DNA of 64,000 nucleotides from CAYPNP01 sp964412195 (GTDB lineage: Bacteria > Acidobacteriota > JAAYUB01), in NCBI GenBank assembly GCA_964412195.1, contig CAYPNP010000001.1:124001-188000 (forward strand), in the 5' to 3' direction. Both the position numbers and the translations under genes were made by a program. The notes under the pieces were generated by a model. The model searched no databases. It saw nothing but the letters and a program-made list of their open reading frames with translations, and was not told the DNA's origin. Below are positions 16,782 to 25,382 of the stretch, in pieces (the first letter of the stretch is position 1; each line of letters opens with the position of its first letter).

Positions 16782-17759
16782 GTGGCCGATGACGAGGAGC
16801 GTGACGTCGTCCAGCGGCGGACGCGGGCCCCGGAAATCGGCCAGGTCCCGGCGGCAGGCCGCCACCAGCTCCGCCGGGGCCGCGCCGGCGTGGCGGCCGC
16901 AGACGCCGGCCAGTCGTGCCAGGCCGTATTCGGCATCGCCACCGTCCCGCGTCTCGGTGACGCCGTCCGTGTACAGCACCAGCCGGTCGCCGGGCGCCGT
17001 GCGGATGGTCTGGACGGCGTACTCCGCGTCGGCGAACATCCCCACCGGCAGCCCGGTGGCCGGCAGGGACGTCGCCTCCTTGCCGTGCAGCCACAGCACC
17101 GGACAGTGGCCCGCGTTGCACAGCTCCACGGTGCCGTCCCGCCCGGCCCGGCCGAACACCAGGGTGCTGTAGTGGGTGTGGATGGCGAAGTCGCAGAACA
17201 GCCGGTTGGCGCGGGCAACCGCCTGGGCGGCCGACAGTCCCGCCGGCAGGAGGCTCCGGAAGATGGCCTGCAGCTGGGCCATCAGCAGCGAGGCCGCGAC
17301 GCCCTTGCCGGAGACGTCCCCCAGCAGGAAGAACAGGGTGCCGTCGCCCGTCTCCGGGGCGATGACGTCGCAGTAATCGCCGCTGACCGGACCGGCCGGC
17401 GCGTAGAGGTGGGCGATGTCCCAAGGCGGGGAGAGGAGGCGCGCCGGGGGCAGCAGGCGGCCCTGGATCAGCGCGGCCATTTCCAAGTCCTGCTCCAGGG
17501 CCCGCTGCTGGTCGGGGGTGAGGTGGTCCAGGCAGAAGCGCTCCAGGGGATTGGCCAGCAGCCGCTCCGGCTCGATGGCGTCGTGGCAGGTCTCGCACAG
17601 GCCGTAGGTGCCCCGGTCGAGGTTTTCCAGGGCCGCGTCCACCTGGCGGATCAAGCCGGCCAGGTGCTCCGGCGACGGGGTCTTGGGAAGGGCCGCGCCG
17701 AGCTGTCGGCGGCGCTCCTGGAGTTGGGCGCGGATGAGGGCGTTTTCGATCTGGGCCAT
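16773..17759 (-). CDS. DksA-type zinc finger fused to a SpoIIE/PP2C phosphatase
   Basis: A 328-residue protein with two parts. Residues 1-85 are a helical hairpin and zinc finger of the DksA/TraR kind: Cys55-x2-Cys58-x17-Cys76-x2-His79, the last cysteine of the usual set replaced by histidine. Residues about 105-325 are a PP2C-like serine phosphatase of the SpoIIE/RsbU type, with metal-binding motifs GPVSGDYCD, GDVSGKGVAASLLMA, LYTDGVTE and DDVTLLVI. Such phosphatases usually act on anti-sigma-factor antagonists. The zinc finger suggests docking to RNA polymerase or another partner; that is inference. The start at 17759 follows GAAAGGAGACC. It stands alone and is divergent from the efflux operon. 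Confidence 0.85.
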   Translation of the reverse strand: MAQIENALIRAQLQERRRQLGAALPKTPSPEHLAGLIRQVDAALENLDRGTYGLCETCHDAIEPERLLANPLERFCLDHLTPDQQRALEQDLEMAALIQGRLLPPARLLSPPWDIAHLYAPAGPVSGDYCDVIAPETGDGTLFFLLGDVSGKGVAASLLMAQLQAIFRSLLPAGLSAAQAVARANRLFCDFAIHTHYSTLVFGRAGRDGTVELCNAGHCPVLWLHGKEATSLPATGLPVGMFADAEYAVQTIRTAPGDRLVLYTDGVTETRDGGDAEYGLARLAGVCGRHAGAAPAELVAACRRDLADFRGPRPPLDDVTLLVIGHSS

Positions 17760-17966
17760 GATGGTCTCCTTTCGGGCGGAGTGCCTCGCCGCGTGGCGCA
17801 ATCGATGACAGTTCCGATCATTGGATGCGTTCCTGGCCCCGGAAGTATACAATATTCCGGCGGGGAAATGGAATTCGGGCCGGGTCCGGAGCCAGCGGAG
17901 CGAAACATCCGGCGCTGCTCCCCGTAAACGGGTTTTTTGATGATCCTGGGATGGGTGGGAAATCCG

Positions 17967-19433
17967 ATGAAAAAAACAGCCGTGACTGTGTTGCTGTTCG
18001 CGGCAGCTTTGGCCGTCTGCCTGGGGGAAGAACCCCGCAAGCCGATCTTCGCCCGGCCGCCGGCCATCCCGGTCCCGCCGGCCGAGCCCGGCAAGTCCTG
18101 GGTGCCGCCGCCGGAGGCCGCGCCGTCCGGCGTGACCCCCGCGCCGGCGCCGGAGAATCCCCCGCCGGGCGGCCAGTGGGACCTGGCGGCCCTGGTCGAC
18201 TACGCCCTCCGGCACAATCCCCTGACGCGGGAGTCCTGGGCGCAGGCGCGCGCGGCGGCCGCCGCCGTGGGCAGCCAGGAGTCGTCTTATTACCCCTATG
18301 TCGACGTCACGGGCACCACGAGCCTGACCCGCGGCTCCGTGCTCAACAGCGGCGGCGGTTCGAATACCTATGTCCTGGGCGGGGCCGTGTCGCTGAGCTA
18401 CCTCCTGTTCGACGGCGGCGGCCGGGACGCCCTGACCGAGGAGGCCCGGCAGACCGCCCTGGCCACGAACTTCAGCCACAACGCCGCCCTGCAGGATGTC
18501 ATCTTCCGCGTCCAGTCGGCCTTTTACCTGCTGCAGGAGGCCCAGGCGCTGGTCCGGGCGGAGGAGGCTGCGCAGAAGGAGGCGCGATCCGCCCTGGACG
18601 CCGCCGAGGAGCGCCATCGGGCCGGGGTGGCCACCATCGCCGACGTGCTGCAGGCCCGCGCCCGCCTGTCCCAGGCGGAGCTGGTGCTGCAGACCACCCT
18701 CGGCCAGGTGGAGGTCAACCGAGGCACCCTGGCCACGGCGGCGGGCCTCGCGCCGGACTGGCCGCTGGAGGTGGTCGAGCCGGAGAAGGAACCGCCCCGC
18801 CCGCAGGCGATGGCGCCGGTGTCCCAGCTCATGGCTGAGGCCCTGGCCCGCCGGCCCGAGCTGGCGGCCCTGGAGGCCCAGGCCCGCGGGGCCGAGGCGC
18901 GCATCCGGGCGGCCCGCTCGGCGGAGCTGCCAACCCTTTCCACCACGGGCGCCTTCGGGGCGGTGTACAACAGCGCCCGCTCCGGCTGGAACAACTACGC
19001 CGTCGGGGTGACGCTGAATTTCCCCCTCTTCACCGGGTACGCCACCAAGTACGAAAAGCTCCGGGCGCAGGCCGACGCCGAGTCCGCCCGGGAAAGCCGG
19101 AAGGTGCTGGCGCAGCGGATCGGGCTGGACGTCTGGACGAGCTACCACGATCTCCAGACGGCCGATCAACGCCTGCGCACCACGGCGGACCTGCTGGACA
19201 GCGCCACCCAGTCCTATGACGTGACGCTGGGCCGGTACAAAGCCGGCGTGGGCAACATCCTCGACACCCTGGCCGCCCAGTCCACCCTGGAGCAGGCGCG
19301 CTCGGAGCGCATCCAGGCCTGGGCGGACTGGTACCTGGCGGCGGCGAGGCTGGCTTACGCCACCGGCGCCCTGGGGGTCACCGGTGCTCCCGCCCCCGCC
19401 CCACCTGCAGATTCCAGCGGAGAGAAACAATGA
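17967..19433 (+). CDS. TolC-family outer membrane efflux protein
   Basis: The outer membrane channel of a tripartite efflux pump. The ATG at 17967 gives a clean signal peptide (MKKTAVTVLLFAAALAVCLG); an in-frame upstream start at 17937/17940 lacks one. Residues about 70-470 contain the two-fold repeated outer membrane efflux domain, with ALRHNPLTRESWAQARAAAA in the first half and ALARRPELAALEAQARGAEA in the second. These are the long helices and strands of the TolC trimer. A proline-rich N-terminal linker of about 45 residues is extra. The stop overlaps the next start by four bases (ATGA), tying it to the adaptor and pump genes. Confidence 0.93.
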   Translation: MKKTAVTVLLFAAALAVCLGEEPRKPIFARPPAIPVPPAEPGKSWVPPPEAAPSGVTPAPAPENPPPGGQWDLAALVDYALRHNPLTRESWAQARAAAAAVGSQESSYYPYVDVTGTTSLTRGSVLNSGGGSNTYVLGGAVSLSYLLFDGGGRDALTEEARQTALATNFSHNAALQDVIFRVQSAFYLLQEAQALVRAEEAAQKEARSALDAAEERHRAGVATIADVLQARARLSQAELVLQTTLGQVEVNRGTLATAAGLAPDWPLEVVEPEKEPPRPQAMAPVSQLMAEALARRPELAALEAQARGAEARIRAARSAELPTLSTTGAFGAVYNSARSGWNNYAVGVTLNFPLFTGYATKYEKLRAQADAESARESRKVLAQRIGLDVWTSYHDLQTADQRLRTTADLLDSATQSYDVTLGRYKAGVGNILDTLAAQSTLEQARSERIQAWADWYLAAARLAYATGALGVTGAPAPAPPADSSGEKQ

Positions 19434-20674
19434 GCAGGAAACTTCCTTCGAGCCCCATCCTTTCCCATTGCCTCCGCACGGGCGCCGCCCTGCTGGCGGC
19501 CGCGGTCGCGCTGGCGCTGCCGGCCGCCTGCTCCAAGGCGCCGGATGGCCCGGCGAAGCGACCCCAGCCCAAGGTGCCCGTCCTCGTGGGCGAAGTGGTG
19601 AGGCGTGACGCCCCGGACATCCTCACCGCCATCGGCAACGTGGAGGCGTACTCCACGGTGAGCGTCCGGTCCCAGGTCGCCGGCCTCGTCCTGACCGCCC
19701 ATTTCGCCGAGGGTCAGGAAGTCACCAAGGGGCAGCTCCTGTTCAGCATCGACCCGGCGCCGTTCGAGATGGCCCTGCGGAAGGCGGAGGCCAACCTCCT
19801 GCGCGACCAGGCCCTGGCCCGCAACGCCGAGGCCGAGGTCCGGCGGTACGAGGAGCTGGTGCAGAAGGACTACGTCACCCGGCAGCAGTACGACCAGGCC
19901 CGGACCGACTCCGAGGCGCTCCAAGCCACGCTCAAGGCCGACGAAGCCGCCGTGGCCGATGCGAAGCTGAACCTGGGCTACTGCTCCATCCGCTCCCCGA
20001 TCGACGGCCGGACCGGCCAGATGCTGGTCTACCCCGGCAACGTCGTCAAGGCCAACGACACGGTGCTGGTGAACATCGGCCAGATCCACCCCATCTACGT
20101 GGGCTTCGCCGTGCCCGAGCAGCGCCTCAACAACCTGCGCCAGTCCATGGCCCGGGGGAAGCTGGCCGTCCGGGTGGCCATGCCCGACGGCACCGAGGTG
20201 CCGGAGGAGGGCGTGGTGTCCTTCGTGGACAACGCGGTGGACGAGACCAGCGGCACCATCAAACTCAAGGCCACGTTCGCCAACCACGCCAGCCAGCTCT
20301 GGCCCGGCCAGTTCGTGAACGTGTCGGTCACCCTCGACGTCCGTCGCGGTTCCGTCATGGCGCCCCAGGCGGCCATCCAGACCGGGCAGCAGGGGACCTA
20401 TGTCTTCGTGCTGCAGCCGGACATGAAGGTCCACCAGCAGCCGGTGGCGGTCGGCGACACCCTCGACGGGTACGTCATCGTGAAGGAAGGGCTTTCCCCG
20501 GGGACCCGGGTGATCACCGACGGCCACCTCCGGTTGACGGAGGGGGCCGTCGTGGTGATCCGCTCCGGGCTTGACAGCCCGGCCAGCGGCGCGCCTCCGC
20601 CGACGGGCAGCGGGGAGGACGGCCGCCCGGCACCGCCCAAGGCCGCCCCGGCGGAAAAAGGAACGGCCCAATGA
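19430..20674 (+). CDS. RND efflux periplasmic adaptor subunit
   Basis: The membrane fusion protein that links the inner membrane pump to the outer channel. It has 414 residues. An N-terminal hydrophobic stretch ends in LPAACSK near Cys34, a possible but imperfect lipobox. Then come the lipoyl/barrel-sandwich halves (SVRSQVAGLV at about 75, SPIDGRTGQ at about 188), separated by a coiled-coil hairpin at about residues 115-175. The beta-barrel (VGFAVPEQRL) and membrane-proximal domains follow. The C-terminal 35 residues are proline- and glycine-rich and probably disordered. It is translationally coupled on both sides by ATGA overlaps. Confidence 0.94.
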   Translation: MSRKLPSSPILSHCLRTGAALLAAAVALALPAACSKAPDGPAKRPQPKVPVLVGEVVRRDAPDILTAIGNVEAYSTVSVRSQVAGLVLTAHFAEGQEVTKGQLLFSIDPAPFEMALRKAEANLLRDQALARNAEAEVRRYEELVQKDYVTRQQYDQARTDSEALQATLKADEAAVADAKLNLGYCSIRSPIDGRTGQMLVYPGNVVKANDTVLVNIGQIHPIYVGFAVPEQRLNNLRQSMARGKLAVRVAMPDGTEVPEEGVVSFVDNAVDETSGTIKLKATFANHASQLWPGQFVNVSVTLDVRRGSVMAPQAAIQTGQQGTYVFVLQPDMKVHQQPVAVGDTLDGYVIVKEGLSPGTRVITDGHLRLTEGAVVVIRSGLDSPASGAPPPTGSGEDGRPAPPKAAPAEKGTAQ

Positions 20675-23600
20675 ACGTTTCCGAGCTGTGCATCCGCCGC
20701 CCGGTCATGACGGTTCTGATCATGGCCGGCATCCTGATATTCGGGGTGATGTCCTACCGGCTGATGCCGGTGAGCGACCTGCCCAACGTGGATTTCCCGA
20801 CCATCTCGGTGTCGGCCAGCCTGCCCGGCGCCAGCCCGGAGACCATGGCTTCCACTGTGGCCCTGCCGCTGGAGAAGCAGTTTTCCACCATCGCCGGGAT
20901 CGACTCGATGACCTCGGTCAACGGCATCGGCAGCACGTCCATCACCCTCCAGTTCGACCTGGACCGGGACATCGACGCGGCCGCCCAGGACGTGCAGGCC
21001 GCCATCTCCGTGACCCAGCGCCAGCTCCCCCGCGACATGCCGAACCCACCCTCCTACCGGAAGGTCAATCCGGCGGACTCGCCCATCCTCTTCCTCGCCT
21101 TGACTTCCAAGACGCTGCCCCTGTCCACCGTCACCGAGTACGGCGAGACCAACATCGCCCAGAGCATCTCCATGGTCAGCGGCGTGGCCCAGGTCCAGGT
21201 CTACGGATCGCAGAAATACGCCGTGCGGATCCAGCTGGACCCGGACCGGATGGCCACCAAGGGTATCGGCATCGACGACGTCGCCAACGCCGTCCGCAAC
21301 GCCAACGTGAACCTGCCCAGCGGCGTCCTCTGGGGGTCGCACCAGGCCTTCACCGTCCAGGCCAGCGGGCAGCTGGTCAAGGCCGGGTTCTACGGGCCGA
21401 TCATCGTCGCGTACCGGGCCGGGGCGCCGGTCCGGCTGGCCGATCTGGGATCAGTCAAGGACAGCGTGGAGAACGACAAGGTGGCCGCCTGGTTCTACCA
21501 GGGGGATAAAGGCGACCGGGCCATCGTCCTGGCGGTGCAGCGCCAGCCGGGCACCAACACCGTGGAGGTGGTGGAGTCCATCCGGGCCCTGCTGCCCACG
21601 TTCCAGGCCCAGCTCCCGGCTGGCGTCGAGTTGAACATTCTCTACGACCGCTCGGAGTCGATCCGTGACTCGGTCCAGGACGTCAAATTCACCCTGCTCC
21701 TGTCCCTGCTCCTGGTCATCCTGGTGATCTTCCTGTTCCTGCGGAAGTTGTCGGCCACCATCATCCCCAGTCTGGCGCTGCCGTTCTCGGTGCTGGGGAC
21801 CTTCTCCGTGATGCACCTGATGGGCTTCAGCCTGGACAACCTCTCCCTCATGGCTCTGACGCTCTCGGTGGGGTTCGTCGTGGACGATGCCATCGTCATG
21901 CTGGAGAACATCGTCCGGCACCTGGAGCATGGCGAGACCGTCTGGCAGGCGGCGATGAAGGGCTCGCGGGAGATCGGCTTCACCATCATCTCCATGACCA
22001 TTTCCCTGGCGGCCGTGTTCATCCCTGTGCTGTTCATGGGCGGAATCGTGGGGCGGCTCTTCCACGAGTTCGCCGTGACCATCGCCACGGCGGTGCTGGT
22101 GTCCGGCGTCGTGTCCCTGACCCTGACCCCGATGCTGTCCAGCCGTTTCCTGCGCGCGTCGTCGCACGCCTCGCCGGGAAAACTCTACCGCCTGACCGAG
22201 AAGGTTTTCACCGGCATGCTGTGGCTGTACACCGCCACCCTGCGCGGGGTGCTCAAGATCCGGCTGGCGTTCCTCCTGCTCTCGCTGGCCCTGATGGCGT
22301 GGACCGGCTACCTGTTCTACATCATCCCCAAGGGCTTCCTGCCCAGCGAGGACACGGGGCGCATCTCGGCCGTCACCGAGGCCGCCCAGGGCATCTCCTT
22401 CGATTCGATGAAGCAGCACCAGCAGGCCCTGGCGGAGATCCTGCGGAAAAACCCGAACGTGGAACAGTTCATGTCTTCCTGCGGCAGCGGCGGCCGCAGC
22501 TCCGCCGGCAACCAGGGCAGTTTCTTCATCAAGCTGCAGCCGCGCGACAAGCGCCGGCTGTCGGCGGATGAGGTCATTGCCCAGCTCCGGCCCCAGCTCT
22601 CCGGCGTGCCCGGGGTCCAGGTCTTCCTGCAGAACCCGCCCACCATCCGCATCGGCGGCCAGAGCTCGAAGGGTTTATACCAGTACTCCCTGCAGAGCCC
22701 CAGTTTCCGGGAGCTCTACCAGTACGCCCCCCTGTTGGAGGAACGTCTCCGGCGGCTGCCCGGCCTGGAAGACGTCACCAGCGACCTGCTGATCAAGAAT
22801 CCGCAGGTGGACGTGACCATCGACCGGGACAAGTCCACCGCCCTGGGCGTGTCGGCCTACCAGCTCGAGGACGCCCTGTACACGGCCTACGGCTCCCGGC
22901 AGATCTCCACCATCTACGCCCCGAACAACCAGTATCAGGTCCTCATGGAGCTGCTGCCCCGGTTCCAGCAAGACCCCGCGGCCATCGACAAGCTCTACGT
23001 GCGGGCGGCCAGCGGCATCGTGGTGCCGGTCCCGGCGCTGGCCACCCTCCGGCGCTCCATGGGCCCCCTGACCGTGAACCACGTCGGCCAGCTGCCGGCG
23101 GTGACCCTGTCGTTCAACCTGAAGCCCGGCGTGTCGCTGGGCGAGGCCGTGGGCGTCGTGGAGCGCGAGGCCCAGGCCGCGCTGCCGTCCTCCATCACCA
23201 CCAGCTTCCAGGGGACCGCCCAGGCGTTCCAGGACTCCCTGCGCGGCATGGGCCTGCTGTTGATCATGGCCATCGTGGTCATCTACATCGTGCTGGGCAT
23301 CCTGTACGAGAGCTTCGTCCACCCGGTCACCATCCTGTCCGGCCTGCCCTCCGCCGGCCTGGGGGCCCTGCTGACCCTGATGCTGTTCAAGATCGACCTA
23401 AACCTCTACGCCCTGGTCGGGATCATCATGCTGATCGGCATCGTCAAGAAGAACGCCATCATGATGATCGACTTCGCCCTGGAGGCGGAGCGGACGGAGG
23501 GGCTGCCGCCGGGCGAGGCCATATTCGAGGCGTGCCGGATCCGCTTCCGGCCCATCATGATGACCACCGTGGCGGCGCTGATGGGCACCCTGCCGATCGC

Positions 23601-23748
23601 CCTCGGCTACGGCGCCGGCGGCGAGGCCCGCCAGCCGCTGGGCCTGACGGTGGTGGGCGGCCTGCTGGTGTCCCAGGTCATCACCCTCTACCTGACGCCG
23701 GTGGTCTACATCTACCTCGACAAGCTGCAGCGGGTATTCAAGCGCTGA
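20671..23748 (+). CDS. RND (HAE1/AcrB-type) multidrug efflux transporter
   Basis: A proton-driven inner membrane pump of 1025 residues, the normal size. Landmarks: the N-terminal IRRPVMTVLIM helix; the TM4 proton-relay aspartates in VGFVVDDAIVMLENI; the TM10 lysine in GIVKKNAIMMIDFALEAER; the central IIPKGFLPSEDTGRI loop; and the RIRFRPIMMTTVAALMGTLPIAL segment. The substrate cannot be read from sequence; relatives with this middle region export dyes, detergents and antibiotics. It is the last gene of the operon and ends nine bases before an octamer array. Confidence 0.95.
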   Translation: MNVSELCIRRPVMTVLIMAGILIFGVMSYRLMPVSDLPNVDFPTISVSASLPGASPETMASTVALPLEKQFSTIAGIDSMTSVNGIGSTSITLQFDLDRDIDAAAQDVQAAISVTQRQLPRDMPNPPSYRKVNPADSPILFLALTSKTLPLSTVTEYGETNIAQSISMVSGVAQVQVYGSQKYAVRIQLDPDRMATKGIGIDDVANAVRNANVNLPSGVLWGSHQAFTVQASGQLVKAGFYGPIIVAYRAGAPVRLADLGSVKDSVENDKVAAWFYQGDKGDRAIVLAVQRQPGTNTVEVVESIRALLPTFQAQLPAGVELNILYDRSESIRDSVQDVKFTLLLSLLLVILVIFLFLRKLSATIIPSLALPFSVLGTFSVMHLMGFSLDNLSLMALTLSVGFVVDDAIVMLENIVRHLEHGETVWQAAMKGSREIGFTIISMTISLAAVFIPVLFMGGIVGRLFHEFAVTIATAVLVSGVVSLTLTPMLSSRFLRASSHASPGKLYRLTEKVFTGMLWLYTATLRGVLKIRLAFLLLSLALMAWTGYLFYIIPKGFLPSEDTGRISAVTEAAQGISFDSMKQHQQALAEILRKNPNVEQFMSSCGSGGRSSAGNQGSFFIKLQPRDKRRLSADEVIAQLRPQLSGVPGVQVFLQNPPTIRIGGQSSKGLYQYSLQSPSFRELYQYAPLLEERLRRLPGLEDVTSDLLIKNPQVDVTIDRDKSTALGVSAYQLEDALYTAYGSRQISTIYAPNNQYQVLMELLPRFQQDPAAIDKLYVRAASGIVVPVPALATLRRSMGPLTVNHVGQLPAVTLSFNLKPGVSLGEAVGVVEREAQAALPSSITTSFQGTAQAFQDSLRGMGLLLIMAIVVIYIVLGILYESFVHPVTILSGLPSAGLGALLTLMLFKIDLNLYALVGIIMLIGIVKKNAIMMIDFALEAERTEGLPPGEAIFEACRIRFRPIMMTTVAALMGTLPIALGYGAGGEARQPLGLTVVGGLLVSQVITLYLTPVVYIYLDKLQRVFKR

Positions 23749-23757
23749 CCGGTGGAT

Positions 23758-23807
23758 CGTTGGAACGTTGAAACGTTATCACGTTGCGACGTTCCAACGC
23801 TTCAACG
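23758..23807. repeat. Octamer word array (CGTTNNNA) overlapping a stop codon
   Basis: Six octamers, CGTTGGAA, CGTTGAAA, CGTTATCA, CGTTGCGA, CGTTCCAA and CGCTTCAA, run without gaps. The outer units are roughly complementary to each other (758-775 against 790-807). The array starts nine bases after the RND pump stop. Its last unit contains the stop codon of the oppositely oriented CyuA-like gene (23802-23804). Confidence 0.8.
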
Positions 23808-25148
23808 CGAAGGCGCATCGCCGTCCTGGATTTTTTGGTTCATGATGTCGACGATCTTCTGGTCGACGATCCCCATGGCGCGGCTGAGTTCGGCCAGGTT
23901 GCGGATGGTGGCCTCGGGCGTGGGGGCGACGATGCCGTTGTCGTCGGAGACCTCCATCCCCTTCATCGCCATCTCCGCCGCCCGGGTGGCCATGTCGGCG
24001 GCGGAGCTGACCTTCAGCGCGCAGCCGGGCTTGGCGCCGTCGCAGATCATCCCCGAGAGCGTCGCCGCCATGATCTGGACGGCGCGGCCGATCTCCGCCA
24101 CCCCGCCGCCCATGGCGTAGGCGATGCCGCAGGCGGCGCCCACGCCGGCCTTGATGGCCACGCCGCACAGCGCCGATAGGTACCCGACGTACTGGGTGAT
24201 GTACATGTTCAGGAGGTGGGACAGCGCCACCGCCCGGAGCAGCCGCTCCTCGGCCACGCCGCGGCTCCGGGCGTAGGCCACCACCGGCATGGTCCCGATG
24301 ATGCCCTGGTTGCCCGAGCCGGCCGAGCTCATCACCGGCAGCGGGAAGCCGGCCATGCGGGCATCGCTGCCGGCGGCGGCCAGGCTCGACACGGAGCGGG
24401 CCAGGTCGGCGCCCTCGCCGGCCCCGTGGAAGCCGGCGCCGAGCCCCATCGGCTGGGCCAGGCCGGCTTCGCACACCTGCATGTTCAGGCGGATGGTGGT
24501 CCGGATGAGCTCCTCCACGGACGGGGGCAGCTCCTCCACCAGGGCGACGATCCCGGCCAGGTCCAGCGCCTTCAGCGCCTCGATCTCGGCCTCGGGGGCG
24601 CCGGCGGCCGCCGGGGCGTCCGGCCGGGTGAAGGTCTCGCGGCCGTCGCGGGTCAGCCGGACGATGCGGGTGTGCTTGTCGCGGATGACGCAGCCGCCCT
24701 CGGCCCCGCGATCTCCCTGATGGAGGCGGACGACTGCTTCGATGAAGATGTCGGTGTCCAGGGGCTCCTCGGCGATCTCCACGGTGACCCGGCCGGCGGC
24801 GGTCAGGGCGCGGGCCTGCTCGATCACGGGGGGCGTGACCGGGGCGAAGATCTCCAGGCCCAGCCCGGGGTTGCCGAAGGCGCCGATGGCCGCGGCCATC
24901 ACGATCCCCTTGTGCCCTTCGGCGTTGGGGATGTAGATGGAGAAGGCGTTCTTGAAGATGTTCTTGTTGACGCGCACGTGGACGGAGTCGATGTCCGCCG
25001 CGTCCGGGGCGGGCAGGGGCGGCGGCGCGCCGGGGGTCCAGCCGGCCGAGGCCTGCGCCGCGGCGGCCACCGCCAGGGCCACGGCCACCGGCTCGGTGCA
25101 ACCGAGCGCGGGCTTGAGAATGGCGGGGAAGAGCTTCTCCAGGTCCAT
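23802..25148 (-). CDS. cyuA: L-cysteine desulfidase family protein (CyuA/YhaM-like)
   Basis: A 448-residue protein of the family of E. coli CyuA (YhaM) and archaeal cysteine desulfidase, which breaks L-cysteine to pyruvate, ammonia and sulfide using an iron-sulfur cluster. The family opening PALGCTEPVAVALA is at about residues 14-27. Further signatures are MICDGAKPGCALKVSSAADMATRAA near residue 370 and a glycine-rich GSGNQGIIGTMPVVAYA segment near 285. The three conserved cysteines in the first two motifs are present, which fits a cluster-binding enzyme. Relatives are also annotated as serine dehydratase alpha-like, so serine cannot be excluded as substrate. The gene appears monocistronic. 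Confidence 0.85.
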   Translation of the reverse strand: MDLEKLFPAILKPALGCTEPVAVALAVAAAAQASAGWTPGAPPPLPAPDAADIDSVHVRVNKNIFKNAFSIYIPNAEGHKGIVMAAAIGAFGNPGLGLEIFAPVTPPVIEQARALTAAGRVTVEIAEEPLDTDIFIEAVVRLHQGDRGAEGGCVIRDKHTRIVRLTRDGRETFTRPDAPAAAGAPEAEIEALKALDLAGIVALVEELPPSVEELIRTTIRLNMQVCEAGLAQPMGLGAGFHGAGEGADLARSVSSLAAAGSDARMAGFPLPVMSSAGSGNQGIIGTMPVVAYARSRGVAEERLLRAVALSHLLNMYITQYVGYLSALCGVAIKAGVGAACGIAYAMGGGVAEIGRAVQIMAATLSGMICDGAKPGCALKVSSAADMATRAAEMAMKGMEVSDDNGIVAPTPEATIRNLAELSRAMGIVDQKIVDIMNQKIQDGDAPSR

Positions 25149-25225
25149 GGCGTCTCCTTGGCGCGGGCCGGGCCGCGGGATCAGGGCGCATTGTACCCGC
25201 TCCGCCGGGCGGAAGCAAACCGGAC

Positions 25226-25312
25226 TTCACCGCCGAGTCGCAGAGGCGCAGAGGTTCATTCCAATGAATGGCTCATGATCCTGACTCTGCGTCTCGACGC
25301 CTCCGCGGTGAA
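25226..25312. repeat. Inverted repeat of the CGCAGAGGCGCAGAG type between divergent genes
   Basis: The arms 25226-25253 and 25285-25312 are reverse complements at 23 of 28 positions, with a 31-base loop. The words (CACCGC, CGCAGAG) are a variant of those at 13178-13275. This is the only array in the window located between two gene starts rather than after a stop. Confidence 0.75.
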
Positions 25313-25382
25313 TTCGGATGGCGGAACCGGTAATTTCCGTGGTTAAATGAACGGCGATTCCGATGTCCCGAGCGGAGGCACG

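Noticed and set aside
17760..19430. Upstream extension of the zinc-finger/phosphatase to 885 codons
   Set aside because: The extension runs antisense through the TolC-type gene. A strong ribosome binding site and start at 17759 give a complete protein.
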